Source: a virus. From it: a stretch of 39,984 bases of DNA. The translations under genes were made by a program, and so were the position numbers. The DNA is taken from IMG/VR virus record IMGVR_UViG_3300022539_000835, positions 1 to 39,984 of that record. The stretch is one strand, 5' to 3'. Under the pieces are notes generated by a model. The model made no database searches, was not told the DNA's origin, and worked only from the letters and a program-made list of their open reading frames with translations. This document shows positions 30,115 through 38,608 of this stretch, one piece after another (position 1 is the first letter of the stretch; every line of letters starts with the position of its first letter).

Positions 30115-30597
30115 ATGGCATTTCCAATTTTACCAATATTAGGAGGAGCATTATTGGGAGGACTTTTTAGTGGAAGAGGAGGCGGTGGTGGCCCAAAGAC
30201 TATTTCCAGTTTAAGCCCTGAACAACAGTTAATATCTGAGCAAATGCAGCCTCGTTTATCTCAAAGATTGGGTTATCCTTCTGGAGTAGGTGCGAATGGT
30301 CAGGGCGGTCAACCTTTCGGCGCTGAATTAGAACAGCCAGCTATAGCTGCTTTACAACGAGCCCTAGCAGTAGATCCTCGTTTTGCTTTTACTTATGGAA
30401 TGATGGGACTGAGGGCTATTCAGGCATCTACTGCTGCTGTTCCTCATGCCCAGCGAATTTGGCAAGAGCCATATCAGATGGGACTTAGCTATCTTGGTAC
30501 TCCTATGACGAATACTTACATGGAGCAGCCAGCGCCGAATCCATTTATGCAATTAGCGGGGATGGCTATTCCAAGTTTATTAGGAAAATACTTATAA
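30115..30597 (+). CDS. Gly-rich membrane-active virion protein, 160 aa
   Basis: The N-terminus is hydrophobic and Gly-rich (FPILPILGGALLGGLFSGRG) and may insert into membranes, followed by a Gln/Ala-rich soluble part. It is the first of five genes that probably encode ejection proteins, released with the DNA to form a channel through the host envelope. This is inferred from position and composition. Confidence 0.55.
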   Translation: MAFPILPILGGALLGGLFSGRGGGGGPKTISSLSPEQQLISEQMQPRLSQRLGYPSGVGANGQGGQPFGAELEQPAIAALQRALAVDPRFAFTYGMMGLRAIQASTAAVPHAQRIWQEPYQMGLSYLGTPMTNTYMEQPAPNPFMQLAGMAIPSLLGKYL

Positions 30598-30616
30598 AGA
30601 ATTAAAGGAGAGATAA

Positions 30617-30913
30617 ATGACATTAAGTGATCTTTTAATGCCTAACAGGCTTACGCCTGCACAATCCGCAAGCAGGAGAGCAATTTGGCAGTCATCTTCT
30701 TCCGGAGGAGAGGATAGAACTCAATATCCTAGAACTGGTTTTACTAATCCAGCCTATAAACCTGGTATGGTGTGGATTGGGCGGCATGGTTGGCAACCCC
30801 AGGATTCGCCTTTTGCTCAGAGAATGGTTGCGCAATCACAACGTTGTCCAATGTGTGGGCAAGTTATTGGGCAATCAAAACCCATGCCTATGCCGTTAGG
30901 GAAATCTTTATAA
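30617..30913 (+). CDS. Virion-region protein with CxxC, 98 aa
   Basis: The C-terminal part contains CPMC (residues 77-80), followed by a Pro/Met-rich tail. The first part is polar (Ser/Gly/Arg-rich). AAAGGAG precedes the ATG. A single CxxC is only half of a zinc ribbon; it may pair in a dimer or be a redox site. Function unknown. Confidence 0.55.
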   Translation: MTLSDLLMPNRLTPAQSASRRAIWQSSSSGGEDRTQYPRTGFTNPAYKPGMVWIGRHGWQPQDSPFAQRMVAQSQRCPMCGQVIGQSKPMPMPLGKSL

Positions 30914-30931
30914 AATTTAAGGAGGAATAAA

Positions 30932-31900
30932 ATGTCAGTGTGGTATAAATCTTCAGTTACACCTCTAGGTCCGCCTTCAGAACCAACAGAAGGAGGCGGT
31001 GGTGGTACCTCTTCAAGTGTAACGTTACCCTACTCAACTCAGGAGGGATATGAAGCTTTTCTTGCATCTAGGTTTCCACCTGGGCCTACACTTGAACCTA
31101 CACCAGAACCCACACCCGAGCCCATGCCCGAGCCTACACCTGAACCCTGGATACCACCTCGCTATGACTTTCCTACTGGGCCCACTGGTTCTATTTATTC
31201 AGCTCCTATACCCAGAGTTCAAGCACCCGCTCCATACGATTGGGCTGCTGAGGCTCGAAGGTTAGCACAGACACAACAAATTCGGGATATTATTGGTCAA
31301 TTAGAAACAGGATTGGGACCTATTCGCACAACCCTACAAGAACTTCTATCTTTATCCCCAGAGGCAATTGAGGAGCGTTATCGGGCTCAGATAGAAGTTC
31401 CCGCTACAAGATATTTTGAGGAACAAACTCTTCCCCATTTAAGAAGAGGATTTGTTGGGCCAGGAACTTACTGGTCTAGTATGAGAGCAGGAGCAGAGCA
31501 AAGAGCGGGTGAAACTTTTCAGGAAGCCTTAATGTCTCAAAGGGCAGGAATGTTTGAGTCACAAAGACAGACTGCTTTGGGTGCTGCTGGAAGAGCTATG
31601 GAATTAGAACAGCAAGCCTTTACTGGAAGAACCTATCCTTATGCGATGGCTATGCAGGCTGCTCCTCACGAAGTGCAGCAAAGAGCACAATCCCTTGAAG
31701 CGGAACTAGCAAATGCTCAGGCAGCAATGCAGGCAAGGGCGCAGGAACTACAACGATGGGCAGCGCTGGAACAGTTAAAGCAAAGGGAGCGTGAAAATTG
31801 GGGATATTTATCTCCCGCTGAAGGCGGAACATATTCTCCCTCTTGGCCAGTTCAACCTCCAGCGGAGACTGCGGGATATACATTAGGAGGAGCACTATAA
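30932..31900 (+). CDS. Proline-repeat, coiled-coil virion protein (ejection-type), 322 aa
   Basis: The N-terminus is polar, then EP(T/M)P repeats (residues about 54-72) form a rigid spacer, and the rest is a long Ala/Gln/Glu-rich helical part (RQTALGAAGRAMELEQQAF). This composition is common in internal virion or ejection proteins of podoviruses. It precedes two more long helical proteins. No catalytic motif seen. Confidence 0.6.
   Translation: MSVWYKSSVTPLGPPSEPTEGGGGGTSSSVTLPYSTQEGYEAFLASRFPPGPTLEPTPEPTPEPMPEPTPEPWIPPRYDFPTGPTGSIYSAPIPRVQAPAPYDWAAEARRLAQTQQIRDIIGQLETGLGPIRTTLQELLSLSPEAIEERYRAQIEVPATRYFEEQTLPHLRRGFVGPGTYWSSMRAGAEQRAGETFQEALMSQRAGMFESQRQTALGAAGRAMELEQQAFTGRTYPYAMAMQAAPHEVQQRAQSLEAELANAQAAMQARAQELQRWAALEQLKQRERENWGYLSPAEGGTYSPSWPVQPPAETAGYTLGGAL
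31094..31147 (+). repeat. In-frame EPTP-type repeat
   Basis: About nine six-base units (GAA/GAG-CC-x) encode alternating Glu-Pro and Thr/Met-Pro. The unit varies in its third bases, so it is an old repeat kept for the protein pattern, not a fresh slippage product. Confidence 0.7.
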
Positions 31901-31910
31901 GGAGACTAAA

Positions 31911-33296
31911 ATGGCTTTTATAGGAACTTTACAGAAACGAACCTTTATGGATGATTTAACTTCTGGTATACAAGCTGGTGCTCCTTTGGCTCAGATGCTT
32001 CAAAATAAACAGCAACAAAAAGAAGAACAGGAAAAAAAACTTCTATTTACTATTATAGCGGCTTATCAAGGTACAGACGAAGAGGGCAGACGAGCCATGG
32101 AAGCTGAACCTAACTGGGCTCAATTCCAAGCTCTAATGTCTAAACATGGTTTATCTACTATGATGCCTGGCGGGAAGATGATAATGCCTGTTAAAGAAGA
32201 AAGACCAGAGACACAAGAACAATACATTATAAGAAAAACAAAAGAATTAGAGAAGCAGGGTATTCCGCCGGAACAATGGCCCGAACGCATAAGAGTGCAT
32301 TGGAAGACTCAACCACCTGCTACTGAAGCTGGAAAGATTAAACATCAAGAATCAATCCTTGCGCAACGAAAAGTAGAGTTCGAGAAGACACATGCACGAT
32401 TAGTAAATGTAGATAAATTCACCCAGCAGATGAAGCTGAAAACAGAAGACAGAAATACTAAAGAATCTTTCTGGAAGCAAAGCATTGAGGAATTAAAACA
32501 GACAAGGGCTGATGCTACCTTAAAGTTAGAACAGTTAAAAACAGAGCTTCAAGACCAATTGGGATGGGCTAAATTATTTAAAAGTGATGAATGGCAAAAG
32601 ATGGCCAATGAAACAAGGATACTAATTGGCAATTGGGATAAAGAAGCAACGCTGGTTGACCAAAAACTTGCTAGAGAGAAATTTCAGTTTGATAAATGGG
32701 TAGAGGAGCAACCCGAGCTTATAAAACTTCAACCCGGTGAGACTTTATTTGAATATGGGGCAAGAGCGGAAAGGCCACTCACTAAGTTAAAAGAGATGCC
32801 TGCTGATCCAGAGAAACAGAAGAATATCTTTATGAATTTAATGGGTAAGGCTATTACTGATATTAAAAAGACTTATCCTACTGCGTTTTTAAGTGGAATG
32901 AGTCCTGAGGGGCGAGTTCAATACAGCAAAGAAGTAATGAAACGGGCATATCCCTTGTTTGTCAATTATCTAAAAACTGAACCCAATCTGACTAGTGACG
33001 ATAAAAGTTATTATAGCAACTTGGCAAGAGAGTTTATGATTGCGGAAAAAGCGGAAGTTAAAGTTCCTCTAGGAAAGCAAAAAGGTAGATTAACAGCTAC
33101 AGATATTAATAAAATGATAAAAGACTTCATTTTTGGTGGCGAACAAAAAGTAGAACAGCCGAGCACTAGAAATATCCGTGACGATTTAAATACATTCTTG
33201 CAGAGAAATGAGAATGCAACTCGTCCTGAAGCACGAGAATACCTCAAGGGTTTGGGTTATTCTGATGATGAGATAAATAGCTTGTTTGGAAAATAA
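31911..33296 (+). CDS. Long helical virion protein (ejection-type), 461 aa
   Basis: Charged helices with long coiled-coil-like stretches (LQNKQQQKEEQEKKLLFTII, and FWKQSIEELKQTRADATLKL) fit an internal virion protein. The end (TRPEAREYLKGLGYSDDEIN) looks like a small helical domain resembling a UBA-type motif. It lies between the Pro-repeat protein and the largest protein. No enzyme motif found. Function inferred from context. Confidence 0.6.
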   Translation: MAFIGTLQKRTFMDDLTSGIQAGAPLAQMLQNKQQQKEEQEKKLLFTIIAAYQGTDEEGRRAMEAEPNWAQFQALMSKHGLSTMMPGGKMIMPVKEERPETQEQYIIRKTKELEKQGIPPEQWPERIRVHWKTQPPATEAGKIKHQESILAQRKVEFEKTHARLVNVDKFTQQMKLKTEDRNTKESFWKQSIEELKQTRADATLKLEQLKTELQDQLGWAKLFKSDEWQKMANETRILIGNWDKEATLVDQKLAREKFQFDKWVEEQPELIKLQPGETLFEYGARAERPLTKLKEMPADPEKQKNIFMNLMGKAITDIKKTYPTAFLSGMSPEGRVQYSKEVMKRAYPLFVNYLKTEPNLTSDDKSYYSNLAREFMIAEKAEVKVPLGKQKGRLTATDINKMIKDFIFGGEQKVEQPSTRNIRDDLNTFLQRNENATRPEAREYLKGLGYSDDEINSLFGK

Positions 33297-33297
33297 A

Positions 33298-36200
33298 ATG
33301 CTTGATTTAATAGACAGCTGGCTCAGGAAAACACAAGCAACAGAGACTCCAGGTTTAGTGGATGATTGGTTAAAGCAGGCAGAACCTCCTGATTTAGTGA
33401 ATGAATGGATTAAAAAAACAAAGCAAGATGAGGATATTCCCCGATGGAAATTTGAAGAGACTACTCCCAAGCCGATTACAGAAAAGGTAAAGGATATTTA
33501 CCAGTGGATGTATCCCTCTGGAATAGAAAATCTACCCTATCAGTGGGGAGATTTATTAACTCAAGCGGGTGCAGGAGTAGGACAAGGTGCTACTTATCTT
33601 GCTAGAATTTGCCCCAACCAAGAAGACCTCCCCGATTATTTAGACCAACCAATTTGGCGACAAGCCCTTACTTTGGGTCAAGCTACCAGTCTTGTCGCAT
33701 TAGCGGGTTTGATTGGTTATACAGGCGTTACATCAATTGCTTCTCTGGCTAAATATCTAGCTTATGGAAAAGCTGATAAAATTGCTGGCAAATTTGCTAC
33801 TCAATACCTTGCTCAGATAAAGAAATTAAATCCCGAAGTTAAAACCTTAGAAGATGCCAAGAGTCTAGCTCAGGCTTCTTTGAGAGGAGTTATCCACCCC
33901 ACAGTAGAAACAACTTATTTACCTACTACAATGGGAAAACTCAAGGAATTGGGAAGTCGCTTACTTCAACCACTACCAAAGGCTGCTCCTACTTCAGAGT
34001 TTAAAGCTAACCTTACTCAGCAAGTAATAAATTTCTTTAATCAAGTAGGCATTAAACCAGCCCCAAAAGCACTTGAACCATTTATAAAAACAATTGAGCA
34101 TTATACTGGTTCACCGAAGACAGGAGAAATTACCTTAGAATTTGGTCAAGCTACTATTGATACTCTGAATAAATTTATCCCACCAATGCTTGACTCTGTT
34201 ATACATCAGGGCGGAGCCGTTGTTCCTTTTGAAAAGCCAAAAATAACACCAGAGGAAGAAATTGTAGATAGAGAAATGCTAAGGCCACTCACCGAAACCC
34301 CAGAGGAATATGCTGCTTTAGAAGCTGGTAAAGAAATAGCAAAAGAAGTGACAGAACCCGGTGGGGTTGAAGCACTTGGCTTGAGTATTAAAGAGATAAA
34401 ACGTGGTCAGCCACCAACTTTTCCCTCTCTCAACATTGATGATGCAGTAAAATTCAGCGAGCAGGAAGCATTGAGCACTTTTAGTAAAGTAAAGGATTTT
34501 ATCGGAAGGAATTTCTATAGGAACTATGCTTTGAGATTCAATCTGAATAAACCTGAAGCCGATATGCTATTTAGGAATTTCTTTTCTACAAGAGAGCTAA
34601 GAGAAAAAGATACCCAAAAATGGCTTCAACACACCTTTGGCACCATAACAACCGAGGATGCTATTGCTCTTTCCCTTCATCAAGAAATGCCTGAGAAATA
34701 CCCCATCCCCGATAGACTGAAGGCAATAGCTCAAAAGCAAATAGCAGTATATGAGTTCTTTGATAAAGTTTTACAGAGCTACGATGTTTACAAAGAACCA
34801 TTTCCTCAGTCTATGATAACACGTTCTCATAAGCAAATTGAGATGTTGAAAGAAGAAATTACTTATCTAAAACAGCCTCAAGCCATTAAGAGAAAATTGG
34901 CTAAAATAGAACAGCTGGAGGAATTAATAGCCCTTCTGGTAACCGTTCGTTATCTCCCTCATCGCTATCATGGTAGAGTTCATAACCTTATCATTGAGGA
35001 GTCAGCAGATAAAGATGTTTTGGCTCTTATCCCTCGCCAATATAGTAGCGTTTTACGACCCACTTTTAAAGAAATTAAAAAGAGAAAAATTCCTACCTTA
35101 GAGCAAGCAGCCAAAGAAGGGTTTGTCCCTGAACTTGATGCTAGAACTATTATGGGGAAGTATTTACTTTATGTTCAAGAAGAGATAGCCAAAGCTGAAT
35201 TGGCAAAGAAACTTATAGAAGACCCTGATTTAGTTCTTCCAGAAGACCAGAATCCAGGGGATTGGCAAAAAGTGGCTTTGCGACCATTCAAAGGCTATGT
35301 TGTTCACCCAGCCCTAGTAGATGCTATGGAGGAAGTAGCGGGAATCAGAGGAAAAACGTGGGAACCACTTTATTATTGGGCTAAATTAACAAGCCATTTA
35401 AAACGTTTAAAATTCTATATTCCAACCATTATGATAATGAATAATATACAGCAGTCTTATTTAGCTGCTGGCCCAAGAGCAGCACTCGATCCAAGGCTCT
35501 GGAATTGGAGTATTAGACAATTATCGGGGGATACCCCAATTTACCGAAAATTTATAGAACGTGATTTATTTCCTACTCCTCCCGATATAAGACCCTCTCA
35601 AAAAACCCAGGATGAAATGGTAATGATGTGGGTTCGCCACATGGATAAGAATTATCCCAAGGTAGCTCGTGCTATTGAAAAAGCTACTAATGGCGACTGG
35701 AACTTCAAGGGTAAGAATCCCCTTCAAGCATTGGGTAGCTCTCTTAAGGGTGCATATAATATGCTCTGGAATGTAACTTGGACTGCCGATAGAATTCAGA
35801 GGATGAATACAGTGAAGCGTTTAATGGATAAGGGAATGAAATTAGAAGATGCAGTAGAGGAGGCTAGATTTTTCCATGTGGATTATGCTGATTTGCCCCA
35901 AGCAGCAAGACGTATGTCAAACTTGGTTCTCCTAACTCCTACTTATCGCATTGGAATGGCAAAGGTTTATGGCAGTATGTTTCGTCATCCAATTAAATAT
36001 AAGGGCCCCCTTTCTCGTCTCCTCTTGGCTTGGTTTGGGATAGCAGCCGGAGCAACAATCGGTGGTTACCAATTAAACGAGTTTTATCGGGCAAGAAAAA
36101 AAATAGAAGGAGACAAGGAACATGTTATTGTTATTCCTGGTCCCATAGCTGAGATACAAAAATATCTTGGACGAGGACCATTTGGTCAATTTAATCTTCA

Positions 36201-36681
36201 ATCCTCCGTACCAATTTATGTTTGGTATGCAATTGATAAAAATAGAGATTGGAAGGGAGATCCGGTTTATTATCCAGGTTCACCCGGGGGTAAACCTGAA
36301 CAAGCAACACAAATAGCTTACTTTCTTCTAAAGAATGCTTTTCCTCCCCTAGAAGGCATTGAGATGCTTACAAGTGAACAACAAGATTTAAGAGATAGGC
36401 TTCTACGCTTCTTAGCTGTTAGTGCTTACACTAGAGAAAGACCAGAAATATATCAATACTATAGATTGCAACGACTAAACCCAGAGGCACGGGCATATCT
36501 TAGATGGAAATATCCTGAAGAAGTTTATCCCAAAGGGCCACCGCTGGATGCAACTGAGGCTGTTGAAAAACGAGCTTTACAAAGAGGAGAGAAAGTCCTA
36601 CGGGAAGAGCCTAGCGGATTTGATGTTTTTGCACAGATGCAGAAGGGACTACTTTGGGGATTAGAGAAGGTATTACCTTAA
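33298..36681 (+). CDS. Large internal virion/ejection protein, 1127 aa
   Basis: The largest gene. It opens with three similar segments: LIDSWLRKT (4-12), LVDDWLKQA (20-28) and LVNEWIKKT (33-41), which look like short binding motifs. A hydrophobic stretch follows (QATSLVALAGLIGYTG, near 120-145). The long middle is helical, with another hydrophobic segment (LLLAWFGIAAGATIGGY, near residue 910). The start ATG 33298 comes just after the previous stop; an in-frame TTG at 33286 is less likely. It resembles the giant proteins injected by podoviruses; no transglycosylase motif was found by eye. Confidence 0.65.
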   Translation: MLDLIDSWLRKTQATETPGLVDDWLKQAEPPDLVNEWIKKTKQDEDIPRWKFEETTPKPITEKVKDIYQWMYPSGIENLPYQWGDLLTQAGAGVGQGATYLARICPNQEDLPDYLDQPIWRQALTLGQATSLVALAGLIGYTGVTSIASLAKYLAYGKADKIAGKFATQYLAQIKKLNPEVKTLEDAKSLAQASLRGVIHPTVETTYLPTTMGKLKELGSRLLQPLPKAAPTSEFKANLTQQVINFFNQVGIKPAPKALEPFIKTIEHYTGSPKTGEITLEFGQATIDTLNKFIPPMLDSVIHQGGAVVPFEKPKITPEEEIVDREMLRPLTETPEEYAALEAGKEIAKEVTEPGGVEALGLSIKEIKRGQPPTFPSLNIDDAVKFSEQEALSTFSKVKDFIGRNFYRNYALRFNLNKPEADMLFRNFFSTRELREKDTQKWLQHTFGTITTEDAIALSLHQEMPEKYPIPDRLKAIAQKQIAVYEFFDKVLQSYDVYKEPFPQSMITRSHKQIEMLKEEITYLKQPQAIKRKLAKIEQLEELIALLVTVRYLPHRYHGRVHNLIIEESADKDVLALIPRQYSSVLRPTFKEIKKRKIPTLEQAAKEGFVPELDARTIMGKYLLYVQEEIAKAELAKKLIEDPDLVLPEDQNPGDWQKVALRPFKGYVVHPALVDAMEEVAGIRGKTWEPLYYWAKLTSHLKRLKFYIPTIMIMNNIQQSYLAAGPRAALDPRLWNWSIRQLSGDTPIYRKFIERDLFPTPPDIRPSQKTQDEMVMMWVRHMDKNYPKVARAIEKATNGDWNFKGKNPLQALGSSLKGAYNMLWNVTWTADRIQRMNTVKRLMDKGMKLEDAVEEARFFHVDYADLPQAARRMSNLVLLTPTYRIGMAKVYGSMFRHPIKYKGPLSRLLLAWFGIAAGATIGGYQLNEFYRARKKIEGDKEHVIVIPGPIAEIQKYLGRGPFGQFNLQSSVPIYVWYAIDKNRDWKGDPVYYPGSPGGKPEQATQIAYFLLKNAFPPLEGIEMLTSEQQDLRDRLLRFLAVSAYTRERPEIYQYYRLQRLNPEARAYLRWKYPEEVYPKGPPLDATEAVEKRALQRGEKVLREEPSGFDVFAQMQKGLLWGLEKVLP

Positions 36682-36914
36682 TGGGATTTTTTAGGCATAA
36701 GGCTGATTATCAAGAGAACGGTAATTATTATTATTGGAATCACATAGCCTTGAAAGCAATCGAAATATTCATACGCTATGTTTGGATTCTCTGGCACTGG
36801 AATTCCGTGATTTGTTATATAGGGTTTTACCGAGTGGAGATAAAGTATCCCCGAAATAATAAGACCCGATAACCACAGAACCACTAGCTGTGCTTTAGTA
36901 AAGATTTGTCTCAT
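36678..36914 (-). CDS. Two-pass membrane protein, 78 aa
   Basis: Two hydrophobic segments (LVVLWLSGLIISGILYL, residues about 10-26, and YVIPIIIITVLLIISLM, about 57-73) with a polar loop between. GAGGAGG precedes the ATG, a strong sign of a real leftward gene. Its stop overlaps the end of the large virion gene. With the upstream zinc-knuckle gene and promoter D, it forms an isolated cassette. A membrane role in host or superinfection control is possible; unproven. Confidence 0.7.
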   Translation of the reverse strand: MRQIFTKAQLVVLWLSGLIISGILYLHSVKPYITNHGIPVPENPNIAYEYFDCFQGYVIPIIIITVLLIISLMPKKSH

Positions 36915-36937
36915 TTTTACCTCCTCGATATTTTTAG

Positions 36938-37090
36938 TTAAAAATAGGTCTTTTTCAGAAAACGACCATACGCATCATAGTCATTATTCCAGACTTTTTT
37001 GAAGCATTTTTTACAATAGGGATGTATATAACATCCTCTTGTATCTTTAATTTTGGTTATTTTTCTACATTCTACACAAATAATACTCAT
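36938..37090 (-). CDS. Zinc-knuckle protein, 50 aa
   Basis: CVEC (residues 5-8), then C..H and CKKC (26-29) form a zinc site, followed by a basic/aromatic tail. The ATG has AAAGGA upstream and lies shortly after the promoter at 37112-37139. It is the first gene of the leftward cassette. Function unknown. Confidence 0.65.
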   Translation of the reverse strand: MSIICVECRKITKIKDTRGCYIHPYCKKCFKKVWNNDYDAYGRFLKKTYF

Positions 37091-37111
37091 TTGGATCCTT
37101 TTCGAGGAAGT

Positions 37112-37139
37112 TATATACCATAATTTTTAAGAATGTCAA
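37112..37139 (-). promoter_or_regulatory. Leftward promoter D of the late-region cassette
   Basis: On the minus strand: TTGACA (37134-37139), 16 bases, TATATA (37112-37117), with TGG directly before the -10. Same spacing and TGn extension as promoters A, B and C, so probably read by the host RNA polymerase from the beginning of infection. Confidence 0.75.
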
Positions 37140-37177
37140 GGGGGAGTTTCCATTTACGATGGATGGCTGAAGTAAGT

Positions 37178-37271
37178 GGGGGAAGTTTTCACCCAGGTTA
37201 CTGGGCTAGTTGAATTACTGCGGACCAAAAGGAGGCTTTTCAGCCACCGCAATAGCTCAACAGCTTCCCCC
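37178..37271 (+). other. Inverted-repeat element, potential three-way junction
   Basis: Outer arms GGGGGAAG (37178-37185) and CTTCCCCC (37264-37271) pair perfectly. Inside, CCCAG-GTTA-CTGGG (37192-37205) makes a first hairpin. A second, longer arm runs from 37209 to 37223 and pairs with 37247-37261 over 12 of 15 positions, and it ends in AAAAG-GAGG-CTTTT (37227-37240). On paper this is a three-way junction. It directly precedes a TATAAT (37276-37281) without a good -35 and the PurD-like gene. It could act as an RNA switch, a cruciform for replication or packaging, or a promoter element. It resembles no riboswitch I know. Confidence 0.6.
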
Positions 37272-37304
37272 GCAATATAATAGCACAAGGAGCAAAAAAA
37301 GACA

Positions 37305-38288
37305 ATGAAGTTTCAATTTATATCAGAAGCGTCCAACGCTCTGGGACTAGCCTTGAGGTTAGAGGAAGATGGTCATACCGTTTTCTTCCTCAATAACTCC
37401 CAAGCGGGGCAGGGGTTCTTTGAGAAGAAAAAGAAAGAGCCAGCGGATATAAATATCCTTGATGGGGTTAATGTTCTCACCCCGGATCATCCCAAAATTG
37501 GGGGAAGTAAAGCTACTAATACTCTACTTACCTCCAGAGAATATATGCAGGCAGTCCTAGCTACCGTCAATATTCCTGTCTTAAATGAGCCTGTTTTTAC
37601 CAGCGAGGGGATTTATCCCGGGGGGAATAATGCTGTGCCGGTTAAATCAGATAGACTTGAGGTTGTCGTTGAGGCTTACTTCAATGGAGATCGGTTCTTA
37701 AAACCACCTTATATTATCTTGGATTGCCTCTTGAAAAAGATAGACCCAGACTCTCCTCTTTACCAGGAGAGCCTTTTGAAACTGGAAGAGCCCTTGCGGG
37801 GTATGGACTATAAAGGCCCAGTTGCTTTGAGGGTATTACTTGATGAGATGGCATTCGTAGTTATCGGCTTTGAGAGACGATTTCGCTATTCCGTATTTGA
37901 AACTTTAAAAAAGAAACTCTCAGACTTTTTCTCAGAGTTAGCCTTGACTAAGTTAAAGAGTTTAAATTTTTCTTCTGATTGGATAATTGAATTGCCAGTT
38001 GTAACATTACTTAGAAAGGATATTCCTGTGGAGGGCATAACCACAGAGAATAAAAGGCATATCTGGCTAAGGGATGTTTACCGGCAAGATAACGGCATTT
38101 TCTCGGCAGGTCAAGATGGCTTGGTTCTTTTCATCACCAGCTATGGTAGAACACCCAATGAGGCAAGAAGAAGAAGTTATCGAACATTTAGCAACTTAAC
38201 TATTCCTTATGCTAGAGTTTCCTTTGTAGATGATATAAAGATTGAGCATCAATATAAATCTCTGAAAGGGTGGGGGTGGATAAAGTGA
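37305..38288 (+). CDS. PurD-like (GAR synthetase-like) protein, probably degenerate, 327 aa
   Basis: The order of blocks resembles phosphoribosylamine-glycine ligase: an N-terminal Rossmann-like start (NALGLALRLEEDGHTVFFLN), a middle EVVVEAYFNGD and GMDYKGPVALRVLLDEMAFV, then a C-terminal region FSAGQDGLVLFITSYGRTPNEA like the PurD C-domain. However it is about 100 residues shorter than PurD (about 420), the ATP-grasp first half seems missing, and the catalytic-type ExNxRFGDPE is replaced by GFERRFRYSVFE. Activity is doubtful. AAGGAG lies upstream. Perhaps repurposed as a binding protein; inference. Confidence 0.55.
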   Translation: MKFQFISEASNALGLALRLEEDGHTVFFLNNSQAGQGFFEKKKKEPADINILDGVNVLTPDHPKIGGSKATNTLLTSREYMQAVLATVNIPVLNEPVFTSEGIYPGGNNAVPVKSDRLEVVVEAYFNGDRFLKPPYIILDCLLKKIDPDSPLYQESLLKLEEPLRGMDYKGPVALRVLLDEMAFVVIGFERRFRYSVFETLKKKLSDFFSELALTKLKSLNFSSDWIIELPVVTLLRKDIPVEGITTENKRHIWLRDVYRQDNGIFSAGQDGLVLFITSYGRTPNEARRRSYRTFSNLTIPYARVSFVDDIKIEHQYKSLKGWGWIK

Positions 38289-38461
38289 AAGAATCACAGA
38301 ACTATAACATCCGCTGGCAGGTGAAAATTGATGAGAAGTTGAAACACTTGGAAGAAGTGCTGGAAAATCATATCGTTTCTCGGCTCAACAGGCTCGATAA
38401 GAGATTCTGGTGGATAATAGGAGTTATTATAACGGGCATTGTTCTAGGCAAACTTCTTTAG
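38285..38461 (+). CDS. XhlA/holin-accessory-like membrane protein, 58 aa
   Basis: A helical charged part (IDEKLKHLEEVLENHIVSRL, RLDKRF) is followed by a C-terminal membrane helix (WWIIGVIITGIVLGKLL). This is the layout of the haemolysin XhlA family, which works with holins in phage lysis. GTG start overlapping the previous stop (GTGA), with GGGGGTGG upstream. Good candidate lysis component. Confidence 0.7.
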   Translation: MKESQNYNIRWQVKIDEKLKHLEEVLENHIVSRLNRLDKRFWWIIGVIITGIVLGKLL

Positions 38462-38608
38462 ATGATACAAACATCAAGTAAAAAATCTAAGTTCAAATTT
38501 AAGCCCTCTATGGAGCTATTTTGTCTAAGAGATTTTTTATCCGAGGAGATAGTCAGAAAACTTTTACTCAGGAAGCAAGTTTTACCGAGGAGGAAAAAAG
38601 TAAAATGA
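38462..38608 (+). CDS. Possible small basic protein, 48 aa
   Basis: An ATG follows the previous stop directly (TAG-ATG) and the frame ends with an ATGA overlap on the protease start at 38605. The product is basic (SSKKSKFKFKPS, then LPRRKKVK). Its own ribosome site is absent, so it may depend on coupling. The tidy fit between two genes supports it, but chance cannot be excluded. Confidence 0.35.
   Translation: MIQTSSKKSKFKFKPSMELFCLRDFLSEEIVRKLLLRKQVLPRRKKVK

Noticed and set aside
36654-36872. A 72-codon rightward frame at the end of the large virion gene
   Set aside because: It lies opposite a leftward gene with strong ribosome site, promoter and membrane helices; the rightward frame has no site of its own.
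37178-37271. Known purine riboswitch before the PurD-like gene
   Set aside because: The three-way layout is similar, but the conserved junction and loop bases of the purine riboswitch are not present.
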